Assembly (NCBI GenBank): GCA_000349905.1
Contig: KB722741.1
Location: forward strand, 895,392-959,391
Origin: Volvariella volvacea V23
Taxonomy: Eukaryota > Basidiomycota > Agaricomycetes > Agaricales > Pluteaceae
Length of the DNA: 64,000 bases
Reading direction: 5' to 3'
How positions within the stretch are numbered: the first letter of the stretch is position 1; each line of letters starts with the position of its first letter. This document shows, one piece after another, positions 36,942 to 47,916 of this stretch. The notes beneath the pieces are model-generated. The model was not told the origin of the DNA, did not search any database, and saw only the letters and a list, made by a program, of their open reading frames with translations. The position numbers and the translations under genes were made by a program.

Positions 36942-38633
36942 ATGTTCTCATCTCTGTTCAAAGCCAACTCGATTCGGCTCAGAGAATTGGTGGATTCAGG
37001 CGCAGTCAGTAAAGCAGATAGGAATGTCGCCGCGTTCGCGACGGCACTAGCCCAGTTACGTCGACACAAAAACTCCCTCCAACCTCTTTCCAAACTCCCT
37101 GCTGAGCTGATTACCGAAATTATAACCATACTCATCGAAAAAGACATTGATGCCGTAGCGGATGCTCTGGATGGGGCCTCCACTCACCACCACAACGCCA
37201 AATTCTTCACGTGGCTCCCTGCCACTCAATTTTGCACGCACTGGAGAGATGTGGCACTTAATAACAAAGGGCTATGGACGCACATCTGGATGACAAACGT
37301 CGAGCTGTTCAAAGCCTTCCTGGAGCGCTCAGGCGATATGCCACTGCATATCGACACCTGGCGTAATCGGGCTAGCGCCTCGGCGTACGACCAAATGTCC
37401 AGCCTATTGGCCGAAAACATGCATCGAGTCCGCTCGCTACGCATCTGGAGAAAATTCGCGGGACACAAAATTTCACGCATACACGGTCGACCTGCCCCCA
37501 AACTGGAGGTGCTTGAGCTCCGTGGCCTTAGATCCCGTCGTGTACGACGAAGCAATAGAGAAATTGAGTTTCGGGCTCCCGATCTCGGTGTGATGCCGAA
37601 GCTTCGTCGATTGGAAATCCAATCGTGCTTGCAGAAAGACTGGGCTCCCCTTCTCCCTTCGAGTCTCCCGACGGTTACCCACCTCTCGATTAAGTGTTTT
37701 TACCGTAATGACCAGCTAGACTTGCTTCGGCGTTGTAAACGCGTTCGTCATCTATCAATGGAGATAATAGGGACGTCGCCGAATATCTCAGAGCAAAATT
37801 CTACCTCGATAGGGCTATCCCATATTACGCACTTGAATATAGACACTCCATCTTGGGACGTGCTCAAGAAGGAAAGTCTCCACTCCATCCAGCAAGCGCA
37901 CATCCTCATCTTTCCCAACTCTCAAAGTTTCCGTGTACAAGATGCCTATCAGGCCTTTCAGGGATTGCTCGAGCACCGAAGGGCCCCTCCTCAAGGATCA
38001 CAGGAACAACATGATCGTTTATCTCTCACGTGGACCCGTGAAGATAGGTTCATCCTGAAGTTGAGAGACGCTACGGGCAAGGATGTCGTAACGTTAGACA
38101 CTCCCATTAAGGGTCCTCACATTCAACAGTTATTCATTGAGGGACTCATCTGGTTCACAAACAAAAGCAACGTCGACATCGAGGAGATAGATATTGGGTA
38201 CATTACAAAACATCGAGTACGATCAGATATCCACCGCCTGTTCTCCGTATTAGCTTACGCGACGCGCAAGACCGTTATCCACCTCCGAACTATGCACGTA
38301 TTTATATCCTTCCTCGGTAGCTGGACGAAGCGTGCACCCACCAGTCGACAAGGACATCGGGATTGCAGTTGCGAGGAATGCGAAGACGTACCACACATAG
38401 GCTACCTCGGCCTGGAGATGCTTATTTTGGATATTGGAGAGCTCTTCTTTCACGAGGACAACGAGGAGATCTTGGAGATATTTTTGGATTGGCTGAAGGA
38501 ACGACAATTAAGGGGATGGGAACTGAAGACATTGAAATTGAGGTATATTGGTAAATTCAAGAAGAAGGCGAGGTTGCTGCAGGCGCAGGCTAGCACTTTT
38601 GTTACTGAAGTGCAGTTGTGGAGGCAGGTATGA
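36942..38633 (+). CDS. F-box/LRR-like protein, cluster copy 2
   Basis: The predicted protein has 563 aa and no intron; it is a tandem paralog of the gene at 34785. The F-box region is SLQPLSKLPAELITEIITIL, followed by FTWLPATQFCTHWRDVALNNKGLWTHIWM and FLERSGDMPLHIDTWR. The middle has MPKLRRLEIQSCLQKDWAPL and THLSIKCF. The C-terminal part carries a Cys/His motif (HRDCSCEECED) like the CGCDECHEM of copy 1, then LEILDWLKERQLRGWELKTLK-like sequence and the end TEVQLWRQV. The family is intronless and well conserved in the F-box-proximal half but diverged in the Leu-rich half, as expected if the target-binding part is under changing selection (inference). Confidence 0.75.
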   Translation: MFSSLFKANSIRLRELVDSGAVSKADRNVAAFATALAQLRRHKNSLQPLSKLPAELITEIITILIEKDIDAVADALDGASTHHHNAKFFTWLPATQFCTHWRDVALNNKGLWTHIWMTNVELFKAFLERSGDMPLHIDTWRNRASASAYDQMSSLLAENMHRVRSLRIWRKFAGHKISRIHGRPAPKLEVLELRGLRSRRVRRSNREIEFRAPDLGVMPKLRRLEIQSCLQKDWAPLLPSSLPTVTHLSIKCFYRNDQLDLLRRCKRVRHLSMEIIGTSPNISEQNSTSIGLSHITHLNIDTPSWDVLKKESLHSIQQAHILIFPNSQSFRVQDAYQAFQGLLEHRRAPPQGSQEQHDRLSLTWTREDRFILKLRDATGKDVVTLDTPIKGPHIQQLFIEGLIWFTNKSNVDIEEIDIGYITKHRVRSDIHRLFSVLAYATRKTVIHLRTMHVFISFLGSWTKRAPTSRQGHRDCSCEECEDVPHIGYLGLEMLILDIGELFFHEDNEEILEIFLDWLKERQLRGWELKTLKLRYIGKFKKKARLLQAQASTFVTEVQLWRQV

Positions 38634-39572
38634 CGGACGTCAAATTTCCTCATTGATGTTTAGGAGAATTGGAGTACATACCAAAGTGTAAACAATTCGC
38701 CCCTGATCATTGAATGGTCGGGATCTTGATGCTGGTACTCTGTCTTGTCGTGTAGGATTGCATGAGAGCAGACCTAAATACGTAAATGTTCAGGGAATTT
38801 CGTCCTGATTTTATGGTCTAGCCATTCAATTTGTAAGTGTTCAACGATTCGCGAGGTTGCTGTCCCTAGGTTAAGTCCCTATAGCAGGTTCGCAACAGTA
38901 AGGGAATTACACCAACCAAGGACAGCGATTTCACTGGACCATTTTTTGCATTGTGCGAGGTGAATTCTACCTGTAGATTTTCAAGAGCAGGTAACAGGTA
39001 GACCGCGTACCGTAGTTTTCTTTGGTGCCGATATCCAAGGGATAATAAGAAGATGGTACAAACAACCAATATAAGTCATAAAGGAGATGGCAATGATACA
39101 GATGCAAGAGACGCGAGGAAAAAAGTAGTCGCACACTTTGACAAAGACATGACAAACTATCAAAGCACAAGACTTCGACTATGTTGGAACGATGTAGAAG
39201 AGGTAGAGTTGAGCGATACGAGGTAATACCCCAATATATACTTGTAATGAGAGAGTAGCGTAAGTATTTACAGCATCTAGCTGCTATAACAAGTAGTCCA
39301 TGATCGTATAGGAATCAAATCCCCTAACATAGCAAGAACGACAGCAAGAATATAACCGATTGCTGTAAGTATCATAGACGCAATAGCAGACTTGAGAGTT
39401 AGCTAGATATGGGGGAATATAGAGAGCCAGCAAATATTATCATATGCAGAGGGGGTAAATCACGAAGACTAGTGAATGCAATGACTAGAAGAGCAAGACG
39501 AACCAAAGCGTATAATACCCCAACAGCGCATAAAATAAAGACTCTATGATCCAGTCTGGTCCTGAAAAGCGT
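38634..39572. other. Intergenic, no gene supported
   Basis: About 940 bp between F-box copy 2 and the reverse-strand membrane-family copy A. It is AT-richer than the left part of the window. It may contain eroded 3' sequence of copy A, but I could not recognise the missing C-terminal codons there. Confidence 0.45.
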
Positions 39573-41017
39573 TTAGAAAGCGGCAAGAAAAATCATGAAA
39601 GAAATAGAAACCAAGATGATAGATGAAATCTTCCAGAGCAAGCGCTCTTTGTCAGTTGGAAACTCGAACACAGATGCCCACCCTGCGCAATGGATCGCTC
39701 CGAGCAATAAAGCCGCAATTGCGGGTCCTAGAAGTTCCCTTAGGGTTCTTTTGCGCCTGGTGCGCCCTCTCTCTCCTTCAGGTAGATCATTGAACCACGT
39801 CGTATAGTATGTGTTAACACTCTGGGCAGTGCACGAGCGACTTCCAGGGCCACGGGCAACTTTCTCTTTAACGCCATAAGGATCGATTCCCATGAAGCTC
39901 TGCAGTATATGTACCAAGGATTGTGAAATCGTCCGGCGGCGTCTTTGTACCGGTCCTGATGCTAAAGGAATTTGGGGTGGGAAATTGACCTCTAGGACTG
40001 GGACCGAATATAAACTAGGGTGGTGGGGAAAAATCTGGTGTAATTGGGTAAACAGATATTCGATCATAAAGTAGACATCACTGACCGCCGACAATACTGA
40101 CCGGCGGGAACCTTGGAAAGTAAGGCAACGACCTCTCGTGCTTTCCCCTGATTTTCTCGAAGTCCGGTCCCGGTAATCTATTGCCACGGAGGTCAAGATA
40201 AATGGGAAGGCGGACATCGCGTGGTTTATGCATCCAGAGGCACCATGCAATGATGTTTAGGATGGCAAACGTGAATGCGATTAGCTCGATCATGGTGACG
40301 TTCAGTCCTGCGATGAACCGAACCAGGCACTGTACGACGAACCAACAAAGCTGGCTCAAAGCAATCATCGTCACCACCCAATCCCCTTGACCTCTGTATT
40401 CAATCTCTTGCATTGAGACATCGAGCCTGAAATCCGTCGCAAGGAACCAAGTATGCCCATCACCTCTCCGAAGTCCTGCAGGCTCATTGAGAAGAAATTT
40501 GAATGCTTCATAGGTGAGCACCTCGTATCTGTCTGCCTGTGTTTGTACCATAAATCCGCCCATTTGCAAGAAATAGGCATGTCTCATTGACCACTGAGGT
40601 ATCTTTTCGCTGTAACCTGAAGCATGGCTATGAATAAAGGTCACTTAGTCTGGTAGAAACCACATACGGGACTGCTTAAATTCTTTATAAATTCTCTTTG
40701 CTGCATTTCTTTGCATCGCCGCCCAGTATCGTCATATCTGGTGCAAAAACTGCGAAGAATGTCATCCACAATCGCTCTCGAAGTACTTCTCTCTTAGTAG
40801 CAGCTGGATTTGGGACATTGGGATGCAGGGCGGAATGCGTGCATGCGATAATGGTGACGACGGAACTCCAGATAATGTTGAATAACTGTCGCCTATACTG
40901 CTGGTCGACTTCGAGAGCTTGAGCCAGTATATTAGACGCCTGGGGTCGATATAAAGTTGTGGGTAGAGCCAGAACTAATGGGAGGCATAGAGAGATGAAC
41001 AAGAAACTAAGAGCCAT
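39573..41017 (-). pseudogene. Membrane-family copy A, frameshifted and truncated
   Basis: First and only reverse-strand copy of the unrecognised membrane family. It starts MALSFLFISLCLPLVLALP (signal peptide), then EVDQQYRRQLFNIIWSSVV, HPNVPNPAAT and RERLWMTFFAVFAPDMTIL. Next to this, near 40725, it lacks two bases compared with the other copies (CTGGGCGGC instead of CTGTGGGCGGC), which destroys the frame of exon 1. Exon 2 is open (KIPQWSMRHAYFLQMGGFM, LPIYLDLRGNRLPGPDFEKI). The last exon (NTYYTTWF, GAIHCAGWASVFEFPT, ERLLWKISS) stops at ISFMIFLAAF, about 60-65 residues short of the usual PHI end. Either a pseudogene or, if the 2-nt loss is an assembly error, a C-terminally shortened protein. 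Confidence 0.75.
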
Positions 41018-42565
41018 GAAGGAGCTGCTGAGGCTGTAAGCGGTGTTGTACTAGGGGATTATATGTTCTACACTAACGTTATGCATCCCATTGATACCGC
41101 AAGTTGTGTAATGGAAGGCAAAGTACCTCGACATTCCCTTCACGCTGTCCATTGATGTGAGTCGAGGCAGTAAGTCAATGGCATTAATTATAACAGCGTC
41201 AGCGTATTCAATACTGACTCCTGTCTCAAGATCGAGCACCGGCAAACGCGGTTATGAAGTGTGTTCTGATGGACAGGACTGTCAGCATTCCAGAGTGCTA
41301 CGCGTTTAAACAATGTATACAAAACCTCTATTCTCGCCATAAACGATCTCCAAGACTGAGGGCTCACTGGTATTTCTATAGGCACCTTATCGTCTTTTAT
41401 TGGCGTTCCACACTCACTACGTCCTCTTTATTAATGCCTGTCGTGCGGGGGGAATGCATCACATATTGTGGCGTACCTTTCATATGTCATCATTGGACGG
41501 AACCGAATTGGCTTATGAGCTAGTGAATAAGTGGATGAATAGAGCGGCTGTAATTACGCACCTAGATATCCTTTTTTCTGTTTGGGGGGAGGTGAGGCGG
41601 CCCTACATTTGGTCCTGAGATCCATTCCCGGATTCGCACTGTGACTTTAGCTGGGCAATAGCTTATGCGTGGCAGCTGAGCTCCAAGTCAGGGTACTCTG
41701 TCAAATCACCTCACCAGCTCATCGTTCGCTTTCAAGAAAATCTTATGCTCATTGGGGTGCACATGGAAGCTGCGTTCGTGATGTATGATCCCAGCGCTCA
41801 GGTTTAACGGACAGCTGTGAGACGTGTGATCAACTCGCACTGAAGACAATAGACGAAAGGACTAATTACCAAACCTGATGCGATCAAACGACCTGCAGGA
41901 CTTCATCTGTGGTGTCAACAGACCGACATTCGGGAAAAGATCGAGCGCCCGTAGTAACCAAGTTTAGCATAAACTCCGAAGGAAAGTTCGGGCTGAATTT
42001 TCCCCCTTCACACTTTTTGCGTGATGCTAGAACTTTGAAAAGGAGTTGCCCGGATAAACGTGCATCCCCAACTGGGACAAGCATGCCTATAGATTCAACT
42101 TTGAGTCAGCCTTGAGGTCGAAAGGCGTTTTGCTCAAGGGCGCCTCACGAGGCTGGCCAGGTCCACGTGCTCCAAGAGCATTACTTCAAATTTGTTAGGC
42201 TCGCTGGCCATATCTGGGGCCAGATTCGTCAATCTACACATATGCAGCACCCTTCATGACCTCCCATACTAGCCAAAACTTAGTTGCATCCTCGAAAATG
42301 TCGCCTTTGTCGCAGTGTAACAATGTCAGAGTGTCTGCCGCACACTATATATAACGCTTTCAACGTTTTATTTAGAGTTCTGCAGCGTCATAACGTGGAC
42401 AGAGCTCGTTTATTGTATTAATTTATTTACAGTGTGCGTCGTAGAACCACGTCATACATAATGTTTAATCTTATAGGTTTATATTACATTTTATGGTAAT
42501 TTTGAGCATAATGGGATATACTTACCTCAAATTAGGTTAATTTGTACGAAATATACTCCTTCATG
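41018..42565. other. Upstream of copy A with repeat blocks
   Basis: About 1.5 kb of AT-rich sequence without a gene. On the reverse strand it carries diverged versions of the blocks found upstream of the forward copies: 41220-41620 resembles parts of 53300-53620 and 58310-58640, and 41892-42030 is an inverted match to 52594-52731. This is the ancestral promoter side of copy A. Confidence 0.5.
41892..42030 (-). repeat. Intergenic repeat block, inverted copy
   Basis: From CCTGCAGG to the segment TTCACACTTTTTGCGTGATG. It aligns, roughly three quarters identical by eye, with the reverse complement of 52594-52731, sharing GGTGTCAACAGA, GAGCGCCCG, GACCAAGTTT/AACCAAGTTT and CCTTCACACTT. Confidence 0.65.
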
Positions 42566-42665
42566 NNNNNNNNNNNNNNNNNNNNNNNNNNNNNNNNNNN
42601 NNNNNNNNNNNNNNNNNNNNNNNNNNNNNNNNNNNNNNNNNNNNNNNNNNNNNNNNNNNNNNNNN
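42566..42665. other. Assembly gap (100 N)
   Basis: Exactly 100 N between AT-rich intergenic sequence and the F-box fragment. The missing N-terminal part of the fragment may lie in it. Confidence 0.98.
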
Positions 42666-43478
42666 TCCCCAAACGGCACTCCGTCGCCTTCTGTACCCTC
42701 CCACTCTGTACCACTTTCAGTTTCTCGTTACCCCCGAACGCCTGCATCTTCCCACCCAAATCCACAGCATCTGGTTCGCAAGGAGTTTGTCAAGTGATCG
42801 AGAGCTGACGTCACATGCTCTCATAAATGCCACCGGCTACGCGCTCAAAATCCATCTTTTGCCTCGAGGATCACCGACATTCATATCCATACGCATTCCC
42901 TTTCATCGAAAGCTCATACTTTAGCAATGGGATTAACAATTAGAAGGGATAGGATCATACTAGACAACACCAGCGCAAAGTATACAATACAGAAACTCCA
43001 TGATACCCGTCTGCACACTCCCCGAAGTCATCACAAACAAATGATATTGAGTATATTCGAACCCTCCACACGACATCTACCATTCCTTGGAGAGGTATTC
43101 AACATATTATCTGTGGCTAGCCACAGAGTGATCATTTATCTTCGGCATATTTACGCTTTCATTTACTTCATCAGCAGCGGGAAATCCTACGATGCAAGTA
43201 CTGCAAGTAGGGGTGGTTATCATACCCAATGCCGTAGCGATGCATCCTCCTCAGCTTACCCTGGGCTTAAGGCCCTGATGGTATGTATAGGAGGGTTTTT
43301 TAGGATAGATAACTCCTTTAACGTCACGGGGTTTATAAGTTTACTGAAGGATCGGCAGACAAAGGGAATGGGATTATAGGCAATAAGGTTGAGGTGCAGC
43401 AAAGAATTGAGGGAGAGGGTACAACAGTTACGGCCCAAATCAGTCCATTTGTCACCGAAGTAACTGTGGAGGACTAAT
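42666..43478 (+). pseudogene. F-box paralog C-terminal fragment
   Basis: The readable part from about 42927 matches the C-terminal third of the F-box cluster proteins: ILSVASHRVIIYLRHIYAFI aligns with the corresponding segments of copies 2 and 3 (VLAYATRKTVIHLRTMHVFI, ELSRATITTVIRLRNIYAFT). YPGLKALMVCIGGFF matches LGLEMLILDIGELFF and SLLKDRQTKGMGL matches the WLKERQLRGWEL segment. An in-frame TAG at 43377 and then frame changes interrupt the end (RPKSVHLSPK would be SPFVTEV in the neighbouring frame). No F-box remains; it may have been lost or lie in the gap. This is a fourth, dead member of the F-box cluster. Confidence 0.7.
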
Positions 43479-43649
43479 AAGTGTATGAACCCACTCTGCT
43501 TTGTAATCACTAAGGGACCCATTACTTGTTATATTTCGCCTTCATATGGTGAAGGCCTTGCCTCTGCTCATACGCATGCCTACAGGTTCCAATGTATTAT
43601 TGTCTATGTGTAGGGGTACATATACTCACGAAGTCAGACTGCTGCCTTG

Positions 43650-43695
43650 GTAATATTTGAGTTCGCGTCTAATTAGACGCGAACTCAAATATTAC
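43650..43695. repeat. Perfect 46-nt palindrome
   Basis: A left arm of 23 nt (GTAATATTTGAGTTCGCGTC then TAA) is followed directly by its exact reverse complement, with no spacer. The first unpaired positions are 43649 and 43696. It lies between the F-box fragment and F-box copy 3, outside any gene. Confidence 0.97.
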
Positions 43696-43913
43696 GCAGT
43701 TGTCTGGCTGGGCTCCCCATCCTTACTTTATCTGTGTATTATGCAAAGCGAAGACCGCAATGACCCTGCTATCCATCATTCAGTCTGACCCATAAAGCTC
43801 CAAACATTCCATACGACGGCCGCCGTGCCGCCTGCACGTGCCGCCACAAGCGCCCATACCATTTATGCGCTTTTCACCCTCTGAACCAAACATGCACCCG
43901 CCGCTCTCGTTCA

Positions 43914-45653
43914 ATGTACTCTCCCCTGTTCGAAGCCCGATTAGCACAAGCCACCGCAACAGTCCGAGGAGAACTCGCATCTGGGTCGCACCAGAACGCA
44001 CTCGCTCAGCTACGACAACACAAAAACTCCCTGACGGCCATCTACGCGCTCCCAGCCGAGCTCATCGCAGAAATCCTCAGCATCCTCGCTGAAGAAGATT
44101 TCACGACCGTGGAGGACTCCATTGACGAAATGCCTTACTATGCACGCACCGTCCGGGCATATACATGGATCACCGCCACCCAGTTTTGTGCGCTGTGGAG
44201 ACGCGTAGCGCTCAACAACAGAAGGCTATGGACGCGCGTGTGGATGACGGATTTGGGGTTATTCAAGGCCTTCGTGGAGCGGTCCGTCGATCAGCCGCTG
44301 TACGTCAACACGTGGCGTAGTCACGCCAGCAATATGGAGTACGACGAGATGTTCATGCACCTGGTCGCCAACATGCATCGAGTGCGCTCTCTATACCTTT
44401 GGCGGTGTGCTGCTGGACATAGGCTGTCGTGGTTATATAACCGGCGTGCTCACCAGCTGGAGGTTTTAAAGCTCCGTAACTTGTGGAATCCCCCGATCCC
44501 GAGTCCGAGTCCGAGTCCTAGCCCGCCCTCTAGTTCCTACCATAGCGATAGCGATTCCGACGACGATGAAGATAGCGTCGAAGCCAAAGCTTTCTACAGT
44601 GCTCTTATGCCAGAACTCCGCCGGTTGGAAGTAAAGTCCTGTGTGCAAGACGACTGGGCCTCCCTTCTCCCCTCTCATCTCCCAACCGTCACCCACCTCT
44701 CCATCGGGTGCTTCTCCTACTCCGATGAGCTAGACTTGATCAAGCGCTGTCAGGGCGTCCGTCATCTAGTGGTGGAGATGACGGAAGATTCGTGGTCACC
44801 GGGTGATGACGAGCCATGGCAAGCACCCTCCGTAACCTTGCCCAACCTTATCTACTTGAGCGTAGACCCACCCTCTTGGGAAATGCTCAAGCAAGGCGCT
44901 ATTCAGCCGATACGGACTGTGAACTTCGTCTGTAACGGTGGATCTATGGACGAGGCACAGGCGTTCAATGCTCTAATGGATTTGTTGGACTGGGAGACAC
45001 TCAAAGACTCGACGCAACTTGCTCTAGCGCGACCGGATCGCTTATTCATGACGTGGTCTGCTGACAACATGTTCTCCCTCAGGGCATGCGATGCTTCGGG
45101 CAAAGACGTCATAACACTCAACAGCCCAGCTTTGGAAGAGCTTTTCTTTCTTCCCTATATCCACCTCACAGGGTCCAGCGACACAAGCTGCGTCACGACA
45201 CAGGAAATCGATGTAGGGTTCATCCCGGCCAGCTCTATCGCTCAGAAATGCTTCAGAGATTTTTTCTTCGAATTATCTCGGGCTACGATTACAACTGTGA
45301 TTCGCCTTCGCAATATCTATGCGTTTACCTTATTTGTTGATAGCTGGAGGTGGTACGACCCTATTTGCAGAAAATGTCCTAGAAGTCATTGTGTCGGCTG
45401 CGGCGCCGAAGGACCACCGCTGGGCTACATTAGCCTCGAAACACTTGTTTTGGATCTGGGAGAAAGGCATTTCATGGACGCTAATTCTTGGGTCTTGATG
45501 TGGTTTGTATACTCGCTGAGGGAAAGAAGAATAAGGGGTCCGGGTCTGAAGAGGTTGAAGCTGAGCTATAGCAAATCGGTCGGTGGTTTGGCAAGGTCTC
45601 TTGAAAACCAGGTCAGTCCGTTTGTGGGAGAGGTGATTGCGGAGGAGACGTAG
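43914..45653 (+). CDS. F-box/LRR-like protein, cluster copy 3
   Basis: The predicted protein has 579 aa and no intron. F-box region: LTAIYALPAELIAEILSILA, then YTWITATQFCALWRRVALNN and FVERSVDQPLYVNTWRSH. Unlike copies 1 and 2, it carries an insert at about residues 195-225: a Pro-Ser repeat (IPSPSPSPSPPSSS) followed by an acidic Ser/Asp run (YHSDSDSDDDEDSVE), which could be a flexible or phosphorylatable linker. After it the family continues with MPELRRLEVKSCVQDDWASL, THLSIGCF and a C-terminal Cys-rich segment (CRKCPRSHCVGCG), then LGYISLETLVLDLGERHF and SPFVGEVIAEET. The Cys pairs are more numerous than in copies 1 and 2 and could bind zinc (inference). ATG 43914 is the start that aligns with copy 2. 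Confidence 0.75.
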   Translation: MYSPLFEARLAQATATVRGELASGSHQNALAQLRQHKNSLTAIYALPAELIAEILSILAEEDFTTVEDSIDEMPYYARTVRAYTWITATQFCALWRRVALNNRRLWTRVWMTDLGLFKAFVERSVDQPLYVNTWRSHASNMEYDEMFMHLVANMHRVRSLYLWRCAAGHRLSWLYNRRAHQLEVLKLRNLWNPPIPSPSPSPSPPSSSYHSDSDSDDDEDSVEAKAFYSALMPELRRLEVKSCVQDDWASLLPSHLPTVTHLSIGCFSYSDELDLIKRCQGVRHLVVEMTEDSWSPGDDEPWQAPSVTLPNLIYLSVDPPSWEMLKQGAIQPIRTVNFVCNGGSMDEAQAFNALMDLLDWETLKDSTQLALARPDRLFMTWSADNMFSLRACDASGKDVITLNSPALEELFFLPYIHLTGSSDTSCVTTQEIDVGFIPASSIAQKCFRDFFFELSRATITTVIRLRNIYAFTLFVDSWRWYDPICRKCPRSHCVGCGAEGPPLGYISLETLVLDLGERHFMDANSWVLMWFVYSLRERRIRGPGLKRLKLSYSKSVGGLARSLENQVSPFVGEVIAEET

Positions 45654-45980
45654 CCAGAAGAGCCGAAGTGATCAGCCTGCTGCTGGCCGGCAGGAATTGT
45701 ATTGTAATTAGATGCGCTTCAGTATGACCGTTTAGGGCCACACGGCCATCTTGTATGAATCTAAATCGATATAAACTGAGGCGTTGACTGATGCTATTGG
45801 GTCTCATACAATTTCTCTCGCGCTCGTCCCGCGCAACCCTTTGGGTCCAGCTCCAGCGAAATGTCACATCGCGACAAGCACTCAACCCAGTCTTATGCTT
45901 TATAGAGCGACACGGATTGCACAACTTTGGCGCAGACAACCAACTGCCAACTGCCAAACTCGCCAAAACTATCTCTTTCC
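45654..45980. other. Shared 3' flank
   Basis: About 330 bp between the convergent F-box copy 3 and the DnaJ-domain gene. No feature seen. Confidence 0.45.
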
Positions 45981-46791
45981 TTAGTCCTCTCCATCTTCCG
46001 CCTGTTCTTGCTGTGCCTTCATCTCATTTACGCGCCTTCTAATCCCCATCCTCTGCTCCTCTCCCACCATCCGCGCATCATCACGGGCTTGACTTAGACT
46101 TGCAGCGGCAGCTTTGTGCGCTTTCTCCACTCTATTGGGCATAACGAATAGACCTGGGGCTAGACCAGCTGCAAGGGTCTAGACAAAAGTCGAAGAATTG
46201 AGCGCCAACAGAAACAGACCAAAGACAGCAAAAAACTCACAAACACGCCGACTACTAAAATCAACTTGTCCTTCCACCTGTCGTCCGCACTAGCACTCCA
46301 ATCGTGTTTTGTATAATGAGCATACTCTGCACGTCTGTTGTGCCGCGCGTAATACGCCCGTTTCCGTCTCTCAACTTCTTCCATATATGGATCCTTCATG
46401 CTCTGAGCGCGAGTCTTTCCACGCAAGACATCGTACGCTGCAGTGATTGATTGAAATCTAGCATGACGGACTTCTGGTGATAACGAGCGACAGTGAGGCG
46501 AATCTGGATGGTGTACCCGGACTAGATCATAGTCTGAACCATTGAAATGACGGTAATATTAAAATCTCGTGATAGGTAGAGAAGAGACTACTCACAGCGA
46601 GCTTTAATTTCCCGTTGAGTCGCGTTATGTGGCAGGTGAAATATTTGATGAGGCGTAGGTCTTGAGTGAGTAGGGTAGGGATAAGCGTGCGTCCCAGCGT
46701 TCAGATTTGCCCCCGTCGTAGCCAGTCGAATCTGAACGAATAACCGGAGGTGGTTTGGTAAATTTGCTAGTCTATGTTCACAGAGCAGCAT
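45981..46791 (-). CDS. DnaJ-domain membrane protein
   Basis: J-domain co-chaperone-like protein of 228 aa in three exons (46596-46791, 46241-46533, 45981-46178) with matching phases. The J-domain spans about residues 45-105: HQIFHLPHNATQREIKARYY, then the HPD tripeptide in RVHHPDSPHC (exon 2), and RHARFQSITAAYDVLRGKTR. The HPD motif, which triggers Hsp70 ATPase, is intact. After it come a basic Arg/Tyr-rich region (RRKRAYYARHNRRAEYAH) and one transmembrane helix formed across the second intron (LILVVGVFTLAAGLAPGLFVM), then a charged C-terminal helix. The N-terminus (MLLCEHRLANLPNHLRLFVQIRLATTGA) is basic and hydroxylated, so mitochondrial targeting is plausible. Similar small fungal J-proteins sit in the inner mitochondrial membrane. 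ATG 46791 is the first in the frame. Confidence 0.85.
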
Positions 46792-46925
46792 GACTTGGTT
46801 TCTAACCAGTGTCGTCAAAACAGTGGGTCTGTGTGAGCGACCATAGGCCTACAGGTGTGGTCGATTAAATCCACAGCGATGGTAGAGAGACTTCGAGAGG
46901 AGTCGGGTTGCCTCAGTATGAGGTA

Positions 46926-47110
46926 ATGCTGACTAATTGAAGCACGTGGATAGTGGCCCGCCTCGTGACATGCCTCTGCGCTCTCACCCAGGCATACCAT
47001 AACTTATGGATCTCAACCTGTCGGTGTCATTACGGGTACCCGATCTTTGGCCAAGTGTTGGCCTGTCGACGCCCTGGATTGAGTCCTGCAGGCCACTTAG
47101 CTGCATCCAG
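46926..47110 (+). repeat. Intergenic repeat block, forward copy
   Basis: Shares AATGCTGACTAATTG-AGCACGTG and CGTGAC-TGCCTC with 52782-52840 and, further on, CCAAGTG(T/A)TGGCCTG, CCTGCAGG and GCATCCAGTT with 52930-53010. Diverged and partly rearranged. Confidence 0.6.
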
Positions 47111-47908
47111 TTAGGTGATTTGTCCTTTCTTGGGCTGTCCTTAACGACGGTCAATTGCAGGCCTTATGACCCACACCCTTGTGGCAAACGCGTCACTAGT
47201 TGACTTCCGTGATGCCTAATCACTGGAATTGCTGGAGCTTTCGTGTCTGCGACACTAAAATATCTACACCGGCAAAAGATTCCTTCGAAGGGGCTAATGA
47301 TGAGCTGGTAACGTAATTTGACCAAATACTGTGGCTTGAAGCTTCATCATCACACGCGGACTTTTACCCGGCTCGAGCCGCATTGCGATTCCGGTCTTAG
47401 ATCTCACGACCAAGAGTAGGGACCCGAGAAATGGGATATCTAGATACGCAATTGCAACTGCTTCCTTCATCTGTTCATTCACTTGGTAAGCCAATTTGTT
47501 CTTGTTCAATAACGAGATATGAAACGCACATCATATATGCATATGAAAGGCATTGATAGGGTTAGGCGGAGCACATGTGGGACGTCAACAAGAAACAATA
47601 TGGCTGCCTACTGGTATACCCATCCTAATTTAATCTCGGAGATTGCTTAGAGTCAGAATGTCGATTTGACGCCCATTCTTTAAACATGTAGCATCATGAT
47701 ATGCTAACACCCCTACTATCAGAACACGCCTCATGATCGTGTTTGCTGGTTCTCGACCTAAAAACAGGAGCCGGTATTGAATATGCTGGCCCTGTAATTA
47801 TTGCCAATAGTGTAAAGGGATACTGAGGCACATTGTCTTCCATCAAAGATAATGTTACAATTTCACGACTTCTCATAACATCGGTGGAATGCATAGCGTT
47901 AAGGTAGG

Positions 47909-47916
47909 ATATATAA
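47909..47916 (+). promoter_or_regulatory. TATA box of copy B
   Basis: GATATATAA lies about 45 bp before the start codon. The same position in copy F carries GATATATAG (58937-58943), and in copy D ACATATAAA near 53730. Confidence 0.55.
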
